The notes under the pieces: model-generated | What the model saw: only the letters and a program-made list of their open reading frames with translations | Database searches by the model: none | Told to the model about the DNA's origin: nothing | Part shown: positions 1 to 6,141 of the stretch, one piece after another | How positions within the stretch are numbered: position 1 is the first letter of the stretch | Layout: each line of letters starts with the position of its first letter | Source: an uncultured Pseudomonadota bacterium | GTDB taxonomy: Bacteria > Myxococcota_A > UBA9042 > CAIXZC01 | Length of the DNA: 6,141 bases | Assembly (NCBI GenBank): GCA_937884235.1 | Contig: CALGBT010000769.1 | Location: 1 to 6,141, forward strand | Direction of reading: 5' to 3' | Made by a program: the position numbers and the translations under genes

Positions 1-2
1 GC

Positions 3-68
3 GGCGAGCCGAGCCAGGAGCATGGTGAGGAGGAAGGGGGACATGGGCACGGTCACGGAGAGGGCAAC
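3..68 (+). other. His/Glu/Gly-rich linker in the adaptor, possible metal-binding segment
   Basis: In the adaptor frame these 22 codons contain four His residues, three of them in an HGHGH pattern, with many Glu and Gly. Such His-rich stretches between the export signal and the first folded domain are common in adaptors of zinc, cobalt, cadmium, nickel, copper or silver pumps, where they are thought to bind metal in the periplasm. The segment shows that translation begins upstream of the window. Metal binding here is inferred from composition only. Confidence 0.7.
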
Positions 69-1703
69 TTGAAACTCACTCTCTTCGATTCCGGCCATGA
101 GTTGTTCGTCGAGGTGGAGCCCCTGGCCGCCGGCCAGGAGTCGGTCTACACCGCGCACGTCACTCGGTTGCGGGACAACCATCCGGCCACGGAAGGCTCC
201 TTGACCGTCCGTTTCTCAGCCCAGGGATCCATTCGTAGCGAAACGGTCGCCCCTGCCCCGAGCCGCAGGGGCATCTTCGAATTTCCCGCCGCGGCGCCGC
301 CAGAATCTGGCGCCTATACCCTCGAATTCGCCTATGCGGGGCATGGCGACGCCGCGCTCTGGCAGTCACCAGAGGAGGTGCCCGTCGAGCCCCGCCCAGC
401 GGAGGACGACTCCGGCGGCGAGGACCTGTCATTCACCAAAGAGCAACAGTGGGATATTCCGTTCCGTCAGGAGTTGGTTGTAAGCCGTAAGGTAGGAAGA
501 ACATTCACCGTGGCAGCAACCGTTACCGCTGACCCCAAAAGGAGTCGCGCCATTCTCTCGCCGGCCGCCGGTTACTTCCAATGGAGCGAGACCTTTCTCG
601 GGGAAGGAATCGGAACGAGGGTGAGGGAGGGCCAGCAGATTGCGGTCCTTCGTCCGGAGGTCCCTACAGAACACTGGTCGAGGCTCGAAGAGGATGTTTC
701 GCTGGCTCGCATCAGCCTGGAGAGTACCAAGGAAGAACTCGAACGGGTCAGGAGTCTCGCTGGGCGTGGCCTGGCACAAGCGAAGGAAGTGCTGGCTGCA
801 GAGGCTATGATCAAGAAGGCCCAAGTCGATGAGAGTAAGGAGCGCAAGGAACGCGACCGGGTGCGCAAGTTGGTGGGTGAGGGGCTCTTGCCTGAGAGCC
901 GGCTGGCAGAGGTCGAATCGGCGTTGGCCAAGGCCCACATTGAACGAAAAGGTTTTGAGGCGGAGCAGGAGCGTCTGCAGGAACTCATCGCCACCCGCCT
1001 CCTTCAGGAGCAGGACCTCATTGCCGCCCGGGGTGCGGTGGACAAGGCCCAGGCAGCCTACGATGCGGCCCTGGGCAGACTCGAGGAGAAGAAGGGGGCA
1101 AGCGAGCGAGCATTTCCCATTCTGGCCCCCCAGGACGGCCTTGTAACTGAGGTTCTCACACCCCACGGTCATCAGGTCGCCATCGGGGCACCGGTGGCCC
1201 ATGTGGTCTCGGACGAGACTGTGCTCCTCCAGGTTGAAGTCTCCATGTTCGACCTGGAGAATCTGGACGATGTCTCCGAGGTGTGGTTGCGACGCCCGGG
1301 AGACGAAGTAGCCCACGCGCTGGAAGAGTTTGGGGCAGAGAGAGTGACGGACTCGCTCGTCTTCGACGCCAAACGACTCACCACGACAATTTCCTATCGA
1401 TTGGACAACCAACGCCGGTTTCGAATCGGCCAGTTCGTGGAAGCGCAAATCATGCTGAAGGCTAGCGAGGAGCTCCCAGTGCTTCCCCAGTCGGCCATCG
1501 TCGAAATTAACACCGTCCCCTACGTCTTCGTGGCCCTGTCGGGTGAAGGATATGCAAGGCGGCGGGTTGTTCGTGGCCAACGGTTAGGTGATCTCGTGGC
1601 CATTCGTTCCGGGCTTCAGGTCGGTGATTGGGCGGTGACCCTGGGCGGATTTGACCTCTATGTAACGTCCTTGACTGGCACCCTCCAATCGCATCAGCAC
1701 TGA
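3..1703 (+). CDS. Periplasmic adaptor (membrane fusion) subunit of a heavy-metal RND efflux pump, 5' partial
   Basis: HlyD/CusB/CzcB-type adaptor that would link the inner-membrane RND permease to an outer-membrane TolC-like channel. The frame is open to the left edge, so the true start and signal peptide lie outside. A TTG at 69 (used below as residue 1) has a purine-rich stretch before it, but starting there would leave an exported protein without a signal and discard a His-rich linker (3-68). Seen in order: a beta-rich Ig-like domain at residues 2-108; the FTKEQQW segment (122-128) typical of metal-efflux adaptors; the first half of the lipoyl/barrel-sandwich domain (SPAAGYF, then GTRVREGQQIA, 164-192); a long charged coiled-coil hairpin (about 203-346) built on a 38-residue repeat; the second lipoyl half (APQDGLV, 353-359); the beta-barrel (about 381-464); and a membrane-proximal domain (about 465-536) with SGLQVGDWAVTLGG. 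It ends SHQH. The family is clear; the transported metal is not. Confidence 0.95.
   Translation, partial: GEPSQEHGEEEGGHGHGHGEGNLKLTLFDSGHELFVEVEPLAAGQESVYTAHVTRLRDNHPATEGSLTVRFSAQGSIRSETVAPAPSRRGIFEFPAAAPPESGAYTLEFAYAGHGDAALWQSPEEVPVEPRPAEDDSGGEDLSFTKEQQWDIPFRQELVVSRKVGRTFTVAATVTADPKRSRAILSPAAGYFQWSETFLGEGIGTRVREGQQIAVLRPEVPTEHWSRLEEDVSLARISLESTKEELERVRSLAGRGLAQAKEVLAAEAMIKKAQVDESKERKERDRVRKLVGEGLLPESRLAEVESALAKAHIERKGFEAEQERLQELIATRLLQEQDLIAARGAVDKAQAAYDAALGRLEEKKGASERAFPILAPQDGLVTEVLTPHGHQVAIGAPVAHVVSDETVLLQVEVSMFDLENLDDVSEVWLRRPGDEVAHALEEFGAERVTDSLVFDAKRLTTTISYRLDNQRRFRIGQFVEAQIMLKASEELPVLPQSAIVEINTVPYVFVALSGEGYARRRVVRGQRLGDLVAIRSGLQVGDWAVTLGGFDLYVTSLTGTLQSHQH
744..1085 (+). repeat. Three 38-residue internal repeats in the adaptor coiled-coil hairpin
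   Basis: Protein-level repeat, residues 226-339 counted from the TTG at 69. Three units begin RVRSL (226), RVRKL (264) and RLQEL (302), exactly 38 residues apart. Matching positions include R226/R264/R302, L230/L268/L306, L235/L273/L311, K250/K288/K326 and A251/A289/A327. Each unit reads as a leucine segment, a short turn-like stretch (AGRGL, VGEGL, IATRL), and an Ala/Glu-rich helix ending in KA. The DNA has diverged and shows no obvious nucleotide tandem repeat. The likely result is a longer or extra-segmented alpha-hairpin, the part that contacts the TolC channel. Confidence 0.7.
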
Positions 1704-1705
1704 GG
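1702..1705 (+). promoter_or_regulatory. Ribosome-binding site of the RND permease, overlapping the adaptor stop
   Basis: GAGG lies six bases before the ATG at 1712 and shares bases with the adaptor TGA stop (1701-1703). It supports the ATG at 1712 as the permease start and suggests translational coupling of the two subunits, which are needed in a fixed ratio. No room for a separate promoter exists between the genes. Confidence 0.7.
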
Positions 1706-1711
1706 TAGACC

Positions 1712-4700
1712 ATGTGGGAACGATTGATACGCTGGTCCCTCGGTAACCGCGTGGCTGTTGTAGCGGGAGCGGTCCTCATTGCCGCTTATGGGCTCTACGA
1801 GACTACGCGCATGCCCGTGGATGTTCTCCCGGATATCACGGCCCCGACGGTGACTGTCATAACCGAAGCTCACGGAATGGCGCCGCAAGAGGTCGAGACT
1901 CTGGTGACCCTCCCCTTGGAGACGGCATTGAATGGCACTCCAGGACTTCGCCGCCTCCGCAGCTCTTCGGGGATTGGGTTGTCCATTATCTGGGTGGAGT
2001 TCGACTGGTCGACACCTCCCTATCACGCCCGGCAGGTGGTAGCTGAGCGGATTCAGATGGCGCAGGACACTCTCCCCCCAGAGGTCTCCAACCCGATGCT
2101 GGCACCAATTACCTCGGTGATGGGGGAGATCATGTTCATCGGGCTGTTGGCCGATGACGAAGTCGATCCGATGGACGTTCGTGACCTTGCGGAATGGACT
2201 GTTCGGCGCCGCTTGTTGAGCATCCCCGGAATCGCTCAGGTGATGCCCATTGGCGGCGAACTGAAGCAGTACGAAATCGTGCTCAAGCCCAGCGCGATGC
2301 GACGTGCTCACATCGGCCACATGCAGGTATTGGAAGCCCTCTCTTCATCGTCGCAAAATGCTCCGGGCGGCTTCCTGGTAAGTGGGTACCATGAGTACCT
2401 CATTCGGGGACAAGGTCGAGCGGAGAGCCTTGAGGAACTGGGTGAGATCACTGTGGGAGAGCGGGGTGGAGCCCCGATCCTCTTGCGCCATGTGGCCGAC
2501 ATTCATCCCGGAGCGGCCATCGCCCGTGGCACCGCGGCCATCGATGGTAAGCCCGCCGTCGTGCTCGCTATTCAGAAGCAGCCGGCAGCAGACACATTGG
2601 CTTTGACCGAGGCCGTGGACAAGGTCCTGGCAGAGCTTGCCAAGACGATGCCCGCAGGTGTCGAGTTGTACAGCAAGGGATTTAGGCAGAGTGCGTTCAT
2701 CGAAGTCGCAATCTCCAACGTCACCCGCCATATCGCCGAGAGCGCAGTTCTGGTCTGTCTGGTTCTGACGATCTTCCTCTTCAACTGGCGGACGACGCTG
2801 ATCTCCCTGGTCACCTTGCCATTGTCGATCCTCGCCGGCCTGCTGGCACTTCGCTGGTTGGGGGAGTCAATCAACACCATGACCCTGGGGGGAATCGCGA
2901 TCTCCATCGGCGCCCTCGTAGACGATGCCATCATTGATGTTGAGAACGTCTACCGCCGCTTGCGTCTGCGTGCGGCGCTAGAGCCTGATTCGAGACCGCC
3001 ACTACTGGAAACGGTCTTCCAGGCCTCCGCCGAGATCCGCAAGTCCATCGTCTACGCAACTGCCATCATCATGGTGGTCTTCCTGCCACTCTTCTTCTTC
3101 AGTGGCCTGGAGGGACGACTCCTGCGGCCCCTCGGAATAGCCTATGTTGTTTCCCTCGTGGCCTCGCTCCTCGTGGCAGTCACTCTGACACCTGCCTTGT
3201 GTCACCTCCTGCTGCGGAACGTGCCGGCACCAGAGAAGCGACGTGAAAGCCCGGTGGTCCGCCTCGTCCGATGGCTCTACGCACCTTTCCTCAGAGGTGC
3301 CACGCGGTTTCCGGGCACGGTTGCCATCGCGGCAATTGTGGGCTCGGCGTACGCACTGCTGGTCCTGGTGGGTTTTGGACGAAGCTTCCTACCCCGCTTC
3401 AACGAGGGCAGCTTCACTATTGCCGCGGCAACTGTGCCAGGGGCCTCCCTCGAACGATCGGATGAAATGGTCGGCCGCCTGGAGAAGGAGCTCGGGAAGC
3501 TCGAATTCATCACTTCATCAATTCGGCGCACCGGGCGTGCGGAGCGCGATGAGCATGCCCAGGATGTACAATTCAGCGAGCTGGAGATCACCGTGGACGG
3601 CACGGTACCCAGGGCCGAGGCAGCGCAACGGATTCGGGACGCAGCAGAGGGCCTCGACGGCATGAGCATCACGGTGGGACAGCCAATCAGTCACCGCGTC
3701 GAGCACATGCTATCCGGTGTTAAGACCTCAATCGCAATTAAGATCTTCGGGCAGGACCTGACGACCCTGCGCACCGTCGCCGGGTCGATTCGTGATGCCA
3801 TATCGGAGGTTCCGGGTGTCGTAGACCTGGCGGTGGAGCCACAGACTGATGTACCGCAGGTGGTGGTTCGTCCCCGTCACGCCGCGCTCCAAAGGGCGGG
3901 CCTCACCCCCGGCGATCTGGCAGAATTTGTCGAGACTGCCTTCCTTGGACACAAGGTCGCCGATTGGTGGGAAGGTGAACGGTTCTACGATCTGGTTGTG
4001 CGTTATCCTCGGGCCCAGAGTGAATCCTATGAGGAACTCGCTGCCACCCCCATCAGCACGGTCGACGGCATCTTCCAGCCCCTTTCTCATGTGGCTCGAG
4101 TGGACCGCACCGTTGGGCCCAACCTTATCAACCGGGAGCGCGGCTCCCGTCGCATCGTCGTCATGGCAAACACGGAGGGTCGGGATATTCGTGGTGTGAT
4201 TGACGATATTCAAAGCCGGATCAAGGAATCGGTGACAGTCCCGGACGGCTACAACGTCGAATATGGCGGGGAATTCGAAAGTGAGGCAAAGGCGAGCCGC
4301 ACCGTTCTGCTCCTGTCCGGGCTTGCGTCGGTGGCAATGTTCGTGCTCATGTGGATGGCCTTCGGCTCATTTGCTCGCAGCCTCCTCGTCATGCTCTCCC
4401 TGCCGCTGAGTCTGATTGGTGGAGTCGCCGTAGTATGGTGGACGGGGGGGGTTCTCACTATCGCCTCCATGGTGGGCTTCATCACGCTGTTCGGCATTGC
4501 GGCGCGCAACGGGATCATGCTGGTCAGTCACTACGACCACCTGCGTGTCCATGAGGGGGCCGGGCTCAGGGAGGCAGTGCTACGGGGGAGCCTCGAACGG
4601 GTCATTCCTATTCTCATGACAGCGATGACGTCGGCCCTCGCACTGGCTCCCCTCGCATGGGCCATGGAAGAACCGGGAAACGAAATCCAAGCCCCCATGG

Positions 4701-4810
4701 CCCTCGTCATTCTGGGCGGTCTCGTGACCTCTACGATCCTCAATCTCGCCGTTGTTCCCGCCGCATATGTCAAGATCGCCAGGAGAATGCCCGGGAGCGA
4801 AGAACCATGA
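1712..4810 (+). CDS. Heavy-metal efflux RND permease, CusA/CzcA (HME) family
   Basis: Proton-driven inner-membrane pump subunit, which in this family works as a trimer; 1032 residues, the full usual length. The RND layout is intact: TM1 (about 13-29), a large periplasmic loop, TM2-TM6 (about 341-493), TM7 (about 536-554), a second periplasmic loop, and TM8-TM12 (about 864-1017). The family-typical N-terminal segment RMPVDVLPDITAPTVTV (33-49) and AHGMAPQEVETLV (53-65) are present, as is GIAARNGIMLVSHY (928-941) in TM10. The TM4 proton-relay motif reads SIGALVDDAIIDVEN: D404 and E411 match CzcA D408 and E415, while the position of CzcA D402 is S398. D405 and D409 are additional acids. Near the periplasmic cleft the motif HRVEHMLSG (661-669) puts H665 about where CusA has Met672 (aligned by eye). 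Substrate is therefore uncertain: divalent cations or Cu/Ag are both possible. It follows the adaptor by 8 bases. No frameshift or truncation is seen. Confidence 0.97.
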   Translation: MWERLIRWSLGNRVAVVAGAVLIAAYGLYETTRMPVDVLPDITAPTVTVITEAHGMAPQEVETLVTLPLETALNGTPGLRRLRSSSGIGLSIIWVEFDWSTPPYHARQVVAERIQMAQDTLPPEVSNPMLAPITSVMGEIMFIGLLADDEVDPMDVRDLAEWTVRRRLLSIPGIAQVMPIGGELKQYEIVLKPSAMRRAHIGHMQVLEALSSSSQNAPGGFLVSGYHEYLIRGQGRAESLEELGEITVGERGGAPILLRHVADIHPGAAIARGTAAIDGKPAVVLAIQKQPAADTLALTEAVDKVLAELAKTMPAGVELYSKGFRQSAFIEVAISNVTRHIAESAVLVCLVLTIFLFNWRTTLISLVTLPLSILAGLLALRWLGESINTMTLGGIAISIGALVDDAIIDVENVYRRLRLRAALEPDSRPPLLETVFQASAEIRKSIVYATAIIMVVFLPLFFFSGLEGRLLRPLGIAYVVSLVASLLVAVTLTPALCHLLLRNVPAPEKRRESPVVRLVRWLYAPFLRGATRFPGTVAIAAIVGSAYALLVLVGFGRSFLPRFNEGSFTIAAATVPGASLERSDEMVGRLEKELGKLEFITSSIRRTGRAERDEHAQDVQFSELEITVDGTVPRAEAAQRIRDAAEGLDGMSITVGQPISHRVEHMLSGVKTSIAIKIFGQDLTTLRTVAGSIRDAISEVPGVVDLAVEPQTDVPQVVVRPRHAALQRAGLTPGDLAEFVETAFLGHKVADWWEGERFYDLVVRYPRAQSESYEELAATPISTVDGIFQPLSHVARVDRTVGPNLINRERGSRRIVVMANTEGRDIRGVIDDIQSRIKESVTVPDGYNVEYGGEFESEAKASRTVLLLSGLASVAMFVLMWMAFGSFARSLLVMLSLPLSLIGGVAVVWWTGGVLTIASMVGFITLFGIAARNGIMLVSHYDHLRVHEGAGLREAVLRGSLERVIPILMTAMTSALALAPLAWAMEEPGNEIQAPMALVILGGLVTSTILNLAVVPAAYVKIARRMPGSEEP
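4793..4797 (+). promoter_or_regulatory. Possible ribosome-binding site for the 63-codon frame
   Basis: GGGAG sits inside the last codons of the permease, nine bases before the ATG at 4807. Spacing and sequence fit a Shine-Dalgarno site. It is meaningful only if the overlapping small frame is a gene, since purine runs are frequent in this sequence. Confidence 0.35.
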
Positions 4811-4998
4811 TAAAGACCTCGACCACCGGCGGGTTGCGCTACTCACGAACCCGACCAGTCACCAGTTGCACCAGGCACCTCGCCGGCATAGAATCACCTG
4901 CAGAAAGCCAGACACTGGTGCCGGCAGAATGGCCGGACACCGTTGCCTATCAGAAGAAGCATGCTCGGCACCGGCGGAGTACGCTGAAATTGAACTGA
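4807..4998 (+). CDS. Small hypothetical protein (63 aa), start overlapping the permease stop
   Basis: I do not recognise this product. The ATG overlaps the permease TGA as ATGA, an arrangement typical of translationally coupled operon genes, and GGGAG lies nine bases upstream. The predicted protein is basic (ending KKHARHRRSTLKLN), with one Cys, one Trp, no membrane segment and no signal peptide, so it is not the missing outer-membrane channel. About two thirds of its codons (42 of 63) end in G or C, which does not clearly separate coding from non-coding here. Against a gene: low-complexity-looking composition, no domain, a strong hairpin inside the frame (4917-4941), and a second frame (to 5069) also open through the same stretch. 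It could be a chance frame or the remnant of a third operon gene. Confidence 0.3.
   Translation: MIKTSTTGGLRYSRTRPVTSCTRHLAGIESPAESQTLVPAEWPDTVAYQKKHARHRRSTLKLN
4917..4941. other. GC-rich imperfect hairpin downstream of the permease
   Basis: GGTGCCGGC (4917-4925) pairs with GCCGG-A-CACC (4932-4941) as nine base pairs with one bulged A and a six-base loop (AGAATG). It starts 106 bases after the permease stop. No T-tract follows on either strand, so it is not a textbook intrinsic terminator. It could stabilise the 3' end of the operon transcript, or be chance in GC-rich DNA. A competing arm CACCAGT (4860-4866) is complementary to ACTGGTG (4914-4920). Confidence 0.4.
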
Positions 4999-5096
4999 GT
5001 GAATTCATTGGGAACCCCGGAATGATGAACACCAGCGCGCTTCACGTGGACGGTTACTGCGAGCCGTAGCGCACACGGATTTCCCGCCTGCAATCG
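4999..5096. other. Convergent intergenic gap with no clear feature
   Basis: This 98-base stretch separates the + strand operon from the - strand solenoid gene. It would have to hold transcription ends for both units, yet no GC-rich stem followed by a T-run is visible on either strand. A weak bulged stem (TCATT-GGG with CCC-gg-AATGA, 5005-5025) is the best structure I see. If the 63-codon frame is not a gene, the whole non-coding gap is 4811-5096 (286 bases). Confidence 0.5.
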
Positions 5097-6141
5097 TCAA
5101 CAGCCGTCGTCATTTCCAGTGGTGCTGAGCAGGCTGCCGACTGAGATGGTTTCGACGAAGGCCTCGACTATGCTTGTGCAGAGCTTCGAATTGTTGCCGA
5201 TTTGCAGGATGCTTCCCACGGACGTAAGGCTGGTCAATCCAGAAATGTCGGTGAGCTGCTTGTTGCCGTTGATATGCAAGCTGTATGTAACCTCGTCGAT
5301 GCCGTTGAGGCCGGAGATATCGGTGAGGGCAGGATTGAAGTTGATGTCAAGGAAGGACACCGGTGAGTTGAGGTTGCCAAATCCGGCCACGTCTGTGATG
5401 GCATAATTGCTCTTGATCTCTAACTGCTGCACTGAGGAGAGGTTGGAGAATCCTGCCAGAGTGGCCAGCAGATCGTTCTTGTTGATTGACAGTTTCGACC
5501 CTACCAGGAGCAGTCCCGCAAGACCATTCACGTCGGCAAGCACCGGGTTGTACTGAATGGTAAGGCTGCCACTCACGGACTCCAGGCTGGCCAGACCGTC
5601 CACCTTGGTCAGCCCCTGATTGTCCCAGATGGTGAAGTCCCCGGTGATAGAGGTGAGCGGCCCGAGGCCGGTCAGGTCAGTCAACTGATGGTTGGACCGA
5701 ACGGTCAGGTCGCCGGCAAGAGACTGGAGACTGGTGAGGCCGTCCAGCCCGGTAAGCCCGTCATTGGACCAAATCATGAACTCGCCGCCGACGGCACTTA
5801 ACGATGACAAGCCGGTCAGATTCGAGAGTTTGTCGTTGTTGTAAATCGTCAGGTCTCCACCCACCGATTCCAGGCCCGACAGCCCCTGAAGGTTCAACAG
5901 TTGAACGTTGTGCTCAATAACGAGTTCCCCACCCACGGTGGTGAGATGTTCCATGCCATCGAGGTTGGTTAATGAAGACTGGATGAGGAGGTCACCGGTA
6001 ATCTCGGTACACAGGGAGAGCGTTCCCATGTAAGACCCATCGACGATTTCGTAATCCCCTTCACAGACCACCGGGCCGCAGCTCTCGATGTCGGGGTCAT
6101 CGGTGTCGACGAGGCCGTCGCAGTCGTTGTCGATGCCGTCG
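5097..6141 (-). CDS. Secreted-type solenoid repeat protein with a MopE-like metal-binding motif, 5' partial
   Basis: The frame runs off the right edge: 347 residues are visible, and the start, signal peptide and N-terminal part are missing. A GTG at 6069-6071 could be read as a start but would cut off the upstream in-frame motif DGIDNDCDGLVDTDD, so I reject it. Order seen: MopE-like D/N-rich motif (codons at 6078-6140), a short Cys-containing linker, a 24-residue repeat array (5181-5999), and a C-terminal cap with LCTSIVEAFVETI ending GNDDGC. Six cysteines are visible, suiting an oxidised, exported protein. The repeat resembles receptor L-domain/leucine-rich repeats, predicting a beta-solenoid. 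No transmembrane anchor or sorting tail is present at the C-terminus, so it is probably secreted, or a lipoprotein if the missing N-terminus has a lipobox. Function is unknown: adhesion, surface binding or calcium/copper binding are possible. It is convergent with the pump operon, so not co-transcribed with it. Confidence 0.92.
   Translation of the reverse strand, partial: DGIDNDCDGLVDTDDPDIESCGPVVCEGDYEIVDGSYMGTLSLCTEITGDLLIQSSLTNLDGMEHLTTVGGELVIEHNVQLLNLQGLSGLESVGGDLTIYNNDKLSNLTGLSSLSAVGGEFMIWSNDGLTGLDGLTSLQSLAGDLTVRSNHQLTDLTGLGPLTSITGDFTIWDNQGLTKVDGLASLESVSGSLTIQYNPVLADVNGLAGLLLVGSKLSINKNDLLATLAGFSNLSSVQQLEIKSNYAITDVAGFGNLNSPVSFLDINFNPALTDISGLNGIDEVTYSLHINGNKQLTDISGLTSLTSVGSILQIGNNSKLCTSIVEAFVETISVGSLLSTTGNDDGC
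5181..5999 (-). repeat. About 11.5 tandem 24-residue solenoid repeats (72-base period)
   Basis: Counting the GTG at 6071 as residue 1, units start at residues 25 (22 aa), 47, 71, 95, 119, 143, 167, 191, 215 (23 aa), 238, 262 and a partial unit at 286. All others are exactly 24 aa. The consensus begins GGxLxIxxN and continues xxLTDLxGL then xxLxSV. The Asn at the ninth position is present in every unit from the second to the last, an asparagine ladder as expected inside a stacked beta-solenoid. Units are diverged at DNA level, which argues for an old, selected array and not recent slippage. Confidence 0.9.
6078..6140 (-). other. MopE-like D/N-rich metal-binding motif
   Basis: The codons read DGIDNDCDGLVDTDD followed by PDIESC. 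The DG-DNDCDG-D-D-C pattern is that of the putative metal-binding motif named after MopE, a copper-binding surface protein of methanotrophs; it also looks like a calcium-binding acidic loop. It usually occurs in several copies in secreted proteins, so more copies may lie beyond the right edge. Motif identity is by pattern; the bound ion is not known. Confidence 0.8.

Noticed and set aside
69..71. TTG as the start of the adaptor, with GGAG/AGGG upstream
   Set aside because: The same frame is open to the left edge with a His/Glu/Gly-rich linker typical of metal-pump adaptors, and a start here would leave an exported protein without a signal peptide. The purine run is explained by Glu and Gly codons.
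1..72. Frame 1 reading ending TGA at 70-72 as the end of an upstream gene overlapping the adaptor
   Set aside because: The translation is short and unremarkable, whereas the frame-3 reading of the same bases gives the expected His-rich adaptor linker.
429..1580. Long 383-codon frame on the - strand opposite the adaptor
   Set aside because: It lies entirely antisense to a well-recognised adaptor and its translation has no recognisable domain pattern; it is a shadow of GC-biased codon use.
1694..2320. 208-codon - strand frame opposite the permease start
   Set aside because: Antisense to the highly conserved RND N-terminal region; translation looks random and rich in His, Arg and Ser.
5005..5025. 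Bulged stem TCATT-GGG / CCC-gg-AATGA as a terminator
   Set aside because: Only eight pairs with a two-base bulge, a three-base loop and no T-tract on either strand.
4752..5069. 105-codon + strand frame overlapping the permease end and the 63-codon frame
   Set aside because: It starts well inside the permease, has no domain or clear ribosome-binding site, and competes with the better-placed ATGA frame. I could not exclude it fully.
5181..5999. 72-base periodicity as a DNA satellite or mobile repeat
   Set aside because: The period follows the codon frame of a solenoid protein and units are diverged at nucleotide level, so it is protein-level repetition.
6069..6071. GTG as the start of the - strand solenoid protein
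   Set aside because: The frame continues upstream through a recognisable DGIDNDCDG motif to the edge, so the gene is truncated by the window.

Overview
The window holds the end of a heavy-metal efflux operon on the + strand. Facing it on the - strand is the 3' part of a secreted repeat protein. The + strand operon contains a periplasmic adaptor subunit (HlyD/CusB/CzcB type; frame open from the left edge, stop at 1703) and a complete RND permease of the heavy-metal efflux (HME, CusA/CzcA) family (1712-4810). The two genes are 8 bases apart, and the permease ribosome-binding site overlaps the adaptor stop codon. The outer-membrane TolC-like channel that completes such a pump is not in the window. 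It is most likely upstream, because the sequence downstream turns into a convergent gene.

Immediately after the permease is a 63-codon reading frame (4807-4998). Its ATG overlaps the permease stop as ATGA and it has a reasonable Shine-Dalgarno sequence, but the product resembles nothing I recognise. A strong imperfect hairpin (4917-4941) lies inside it, so the stretch may instead be structured 3' untranslated RNA. Positions 4999-5096 look non-coding and separate the two convergent units; I see no canonical terminator there.

The - strand gene (stop at 5097, running off the right edge) encodes an extracellular-type protein. It has an acidic D/N-rich metal-binding motif of the kind called MopE-like (DGIDNDCDG...), then about eleven and a half turns of a 24-residue solenoid repeat resembling receptor L-domain/leucine-rich repeats, then a short cysteine-containing C-terminal cap. 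The signal peptide would be off the window.

The organism is a Gram-negative bacterium, since a tripartite RND pump needs an outer membrane. It has moderately high GC content. The MopE-like motif combined with L-domain-like repeats is a style I associate with Myxococcota and related former Deltaproteobacteria, but this taxonomic inference is weak. The pump would export metal ions from the periplasm and/or cytoplasm across the outer membrane. The adaptor carries an extra N-terminal beta domain and a His/Glu/Gly-rich segment that could gather metal. Whether the neighbouring surface protein has any functional link to the pump cannot be decided from sequence. I see no mobile elements, CRISPR arrays, tRNAs or rRNAs, and nothing that clearly amounts to an undescribed system.
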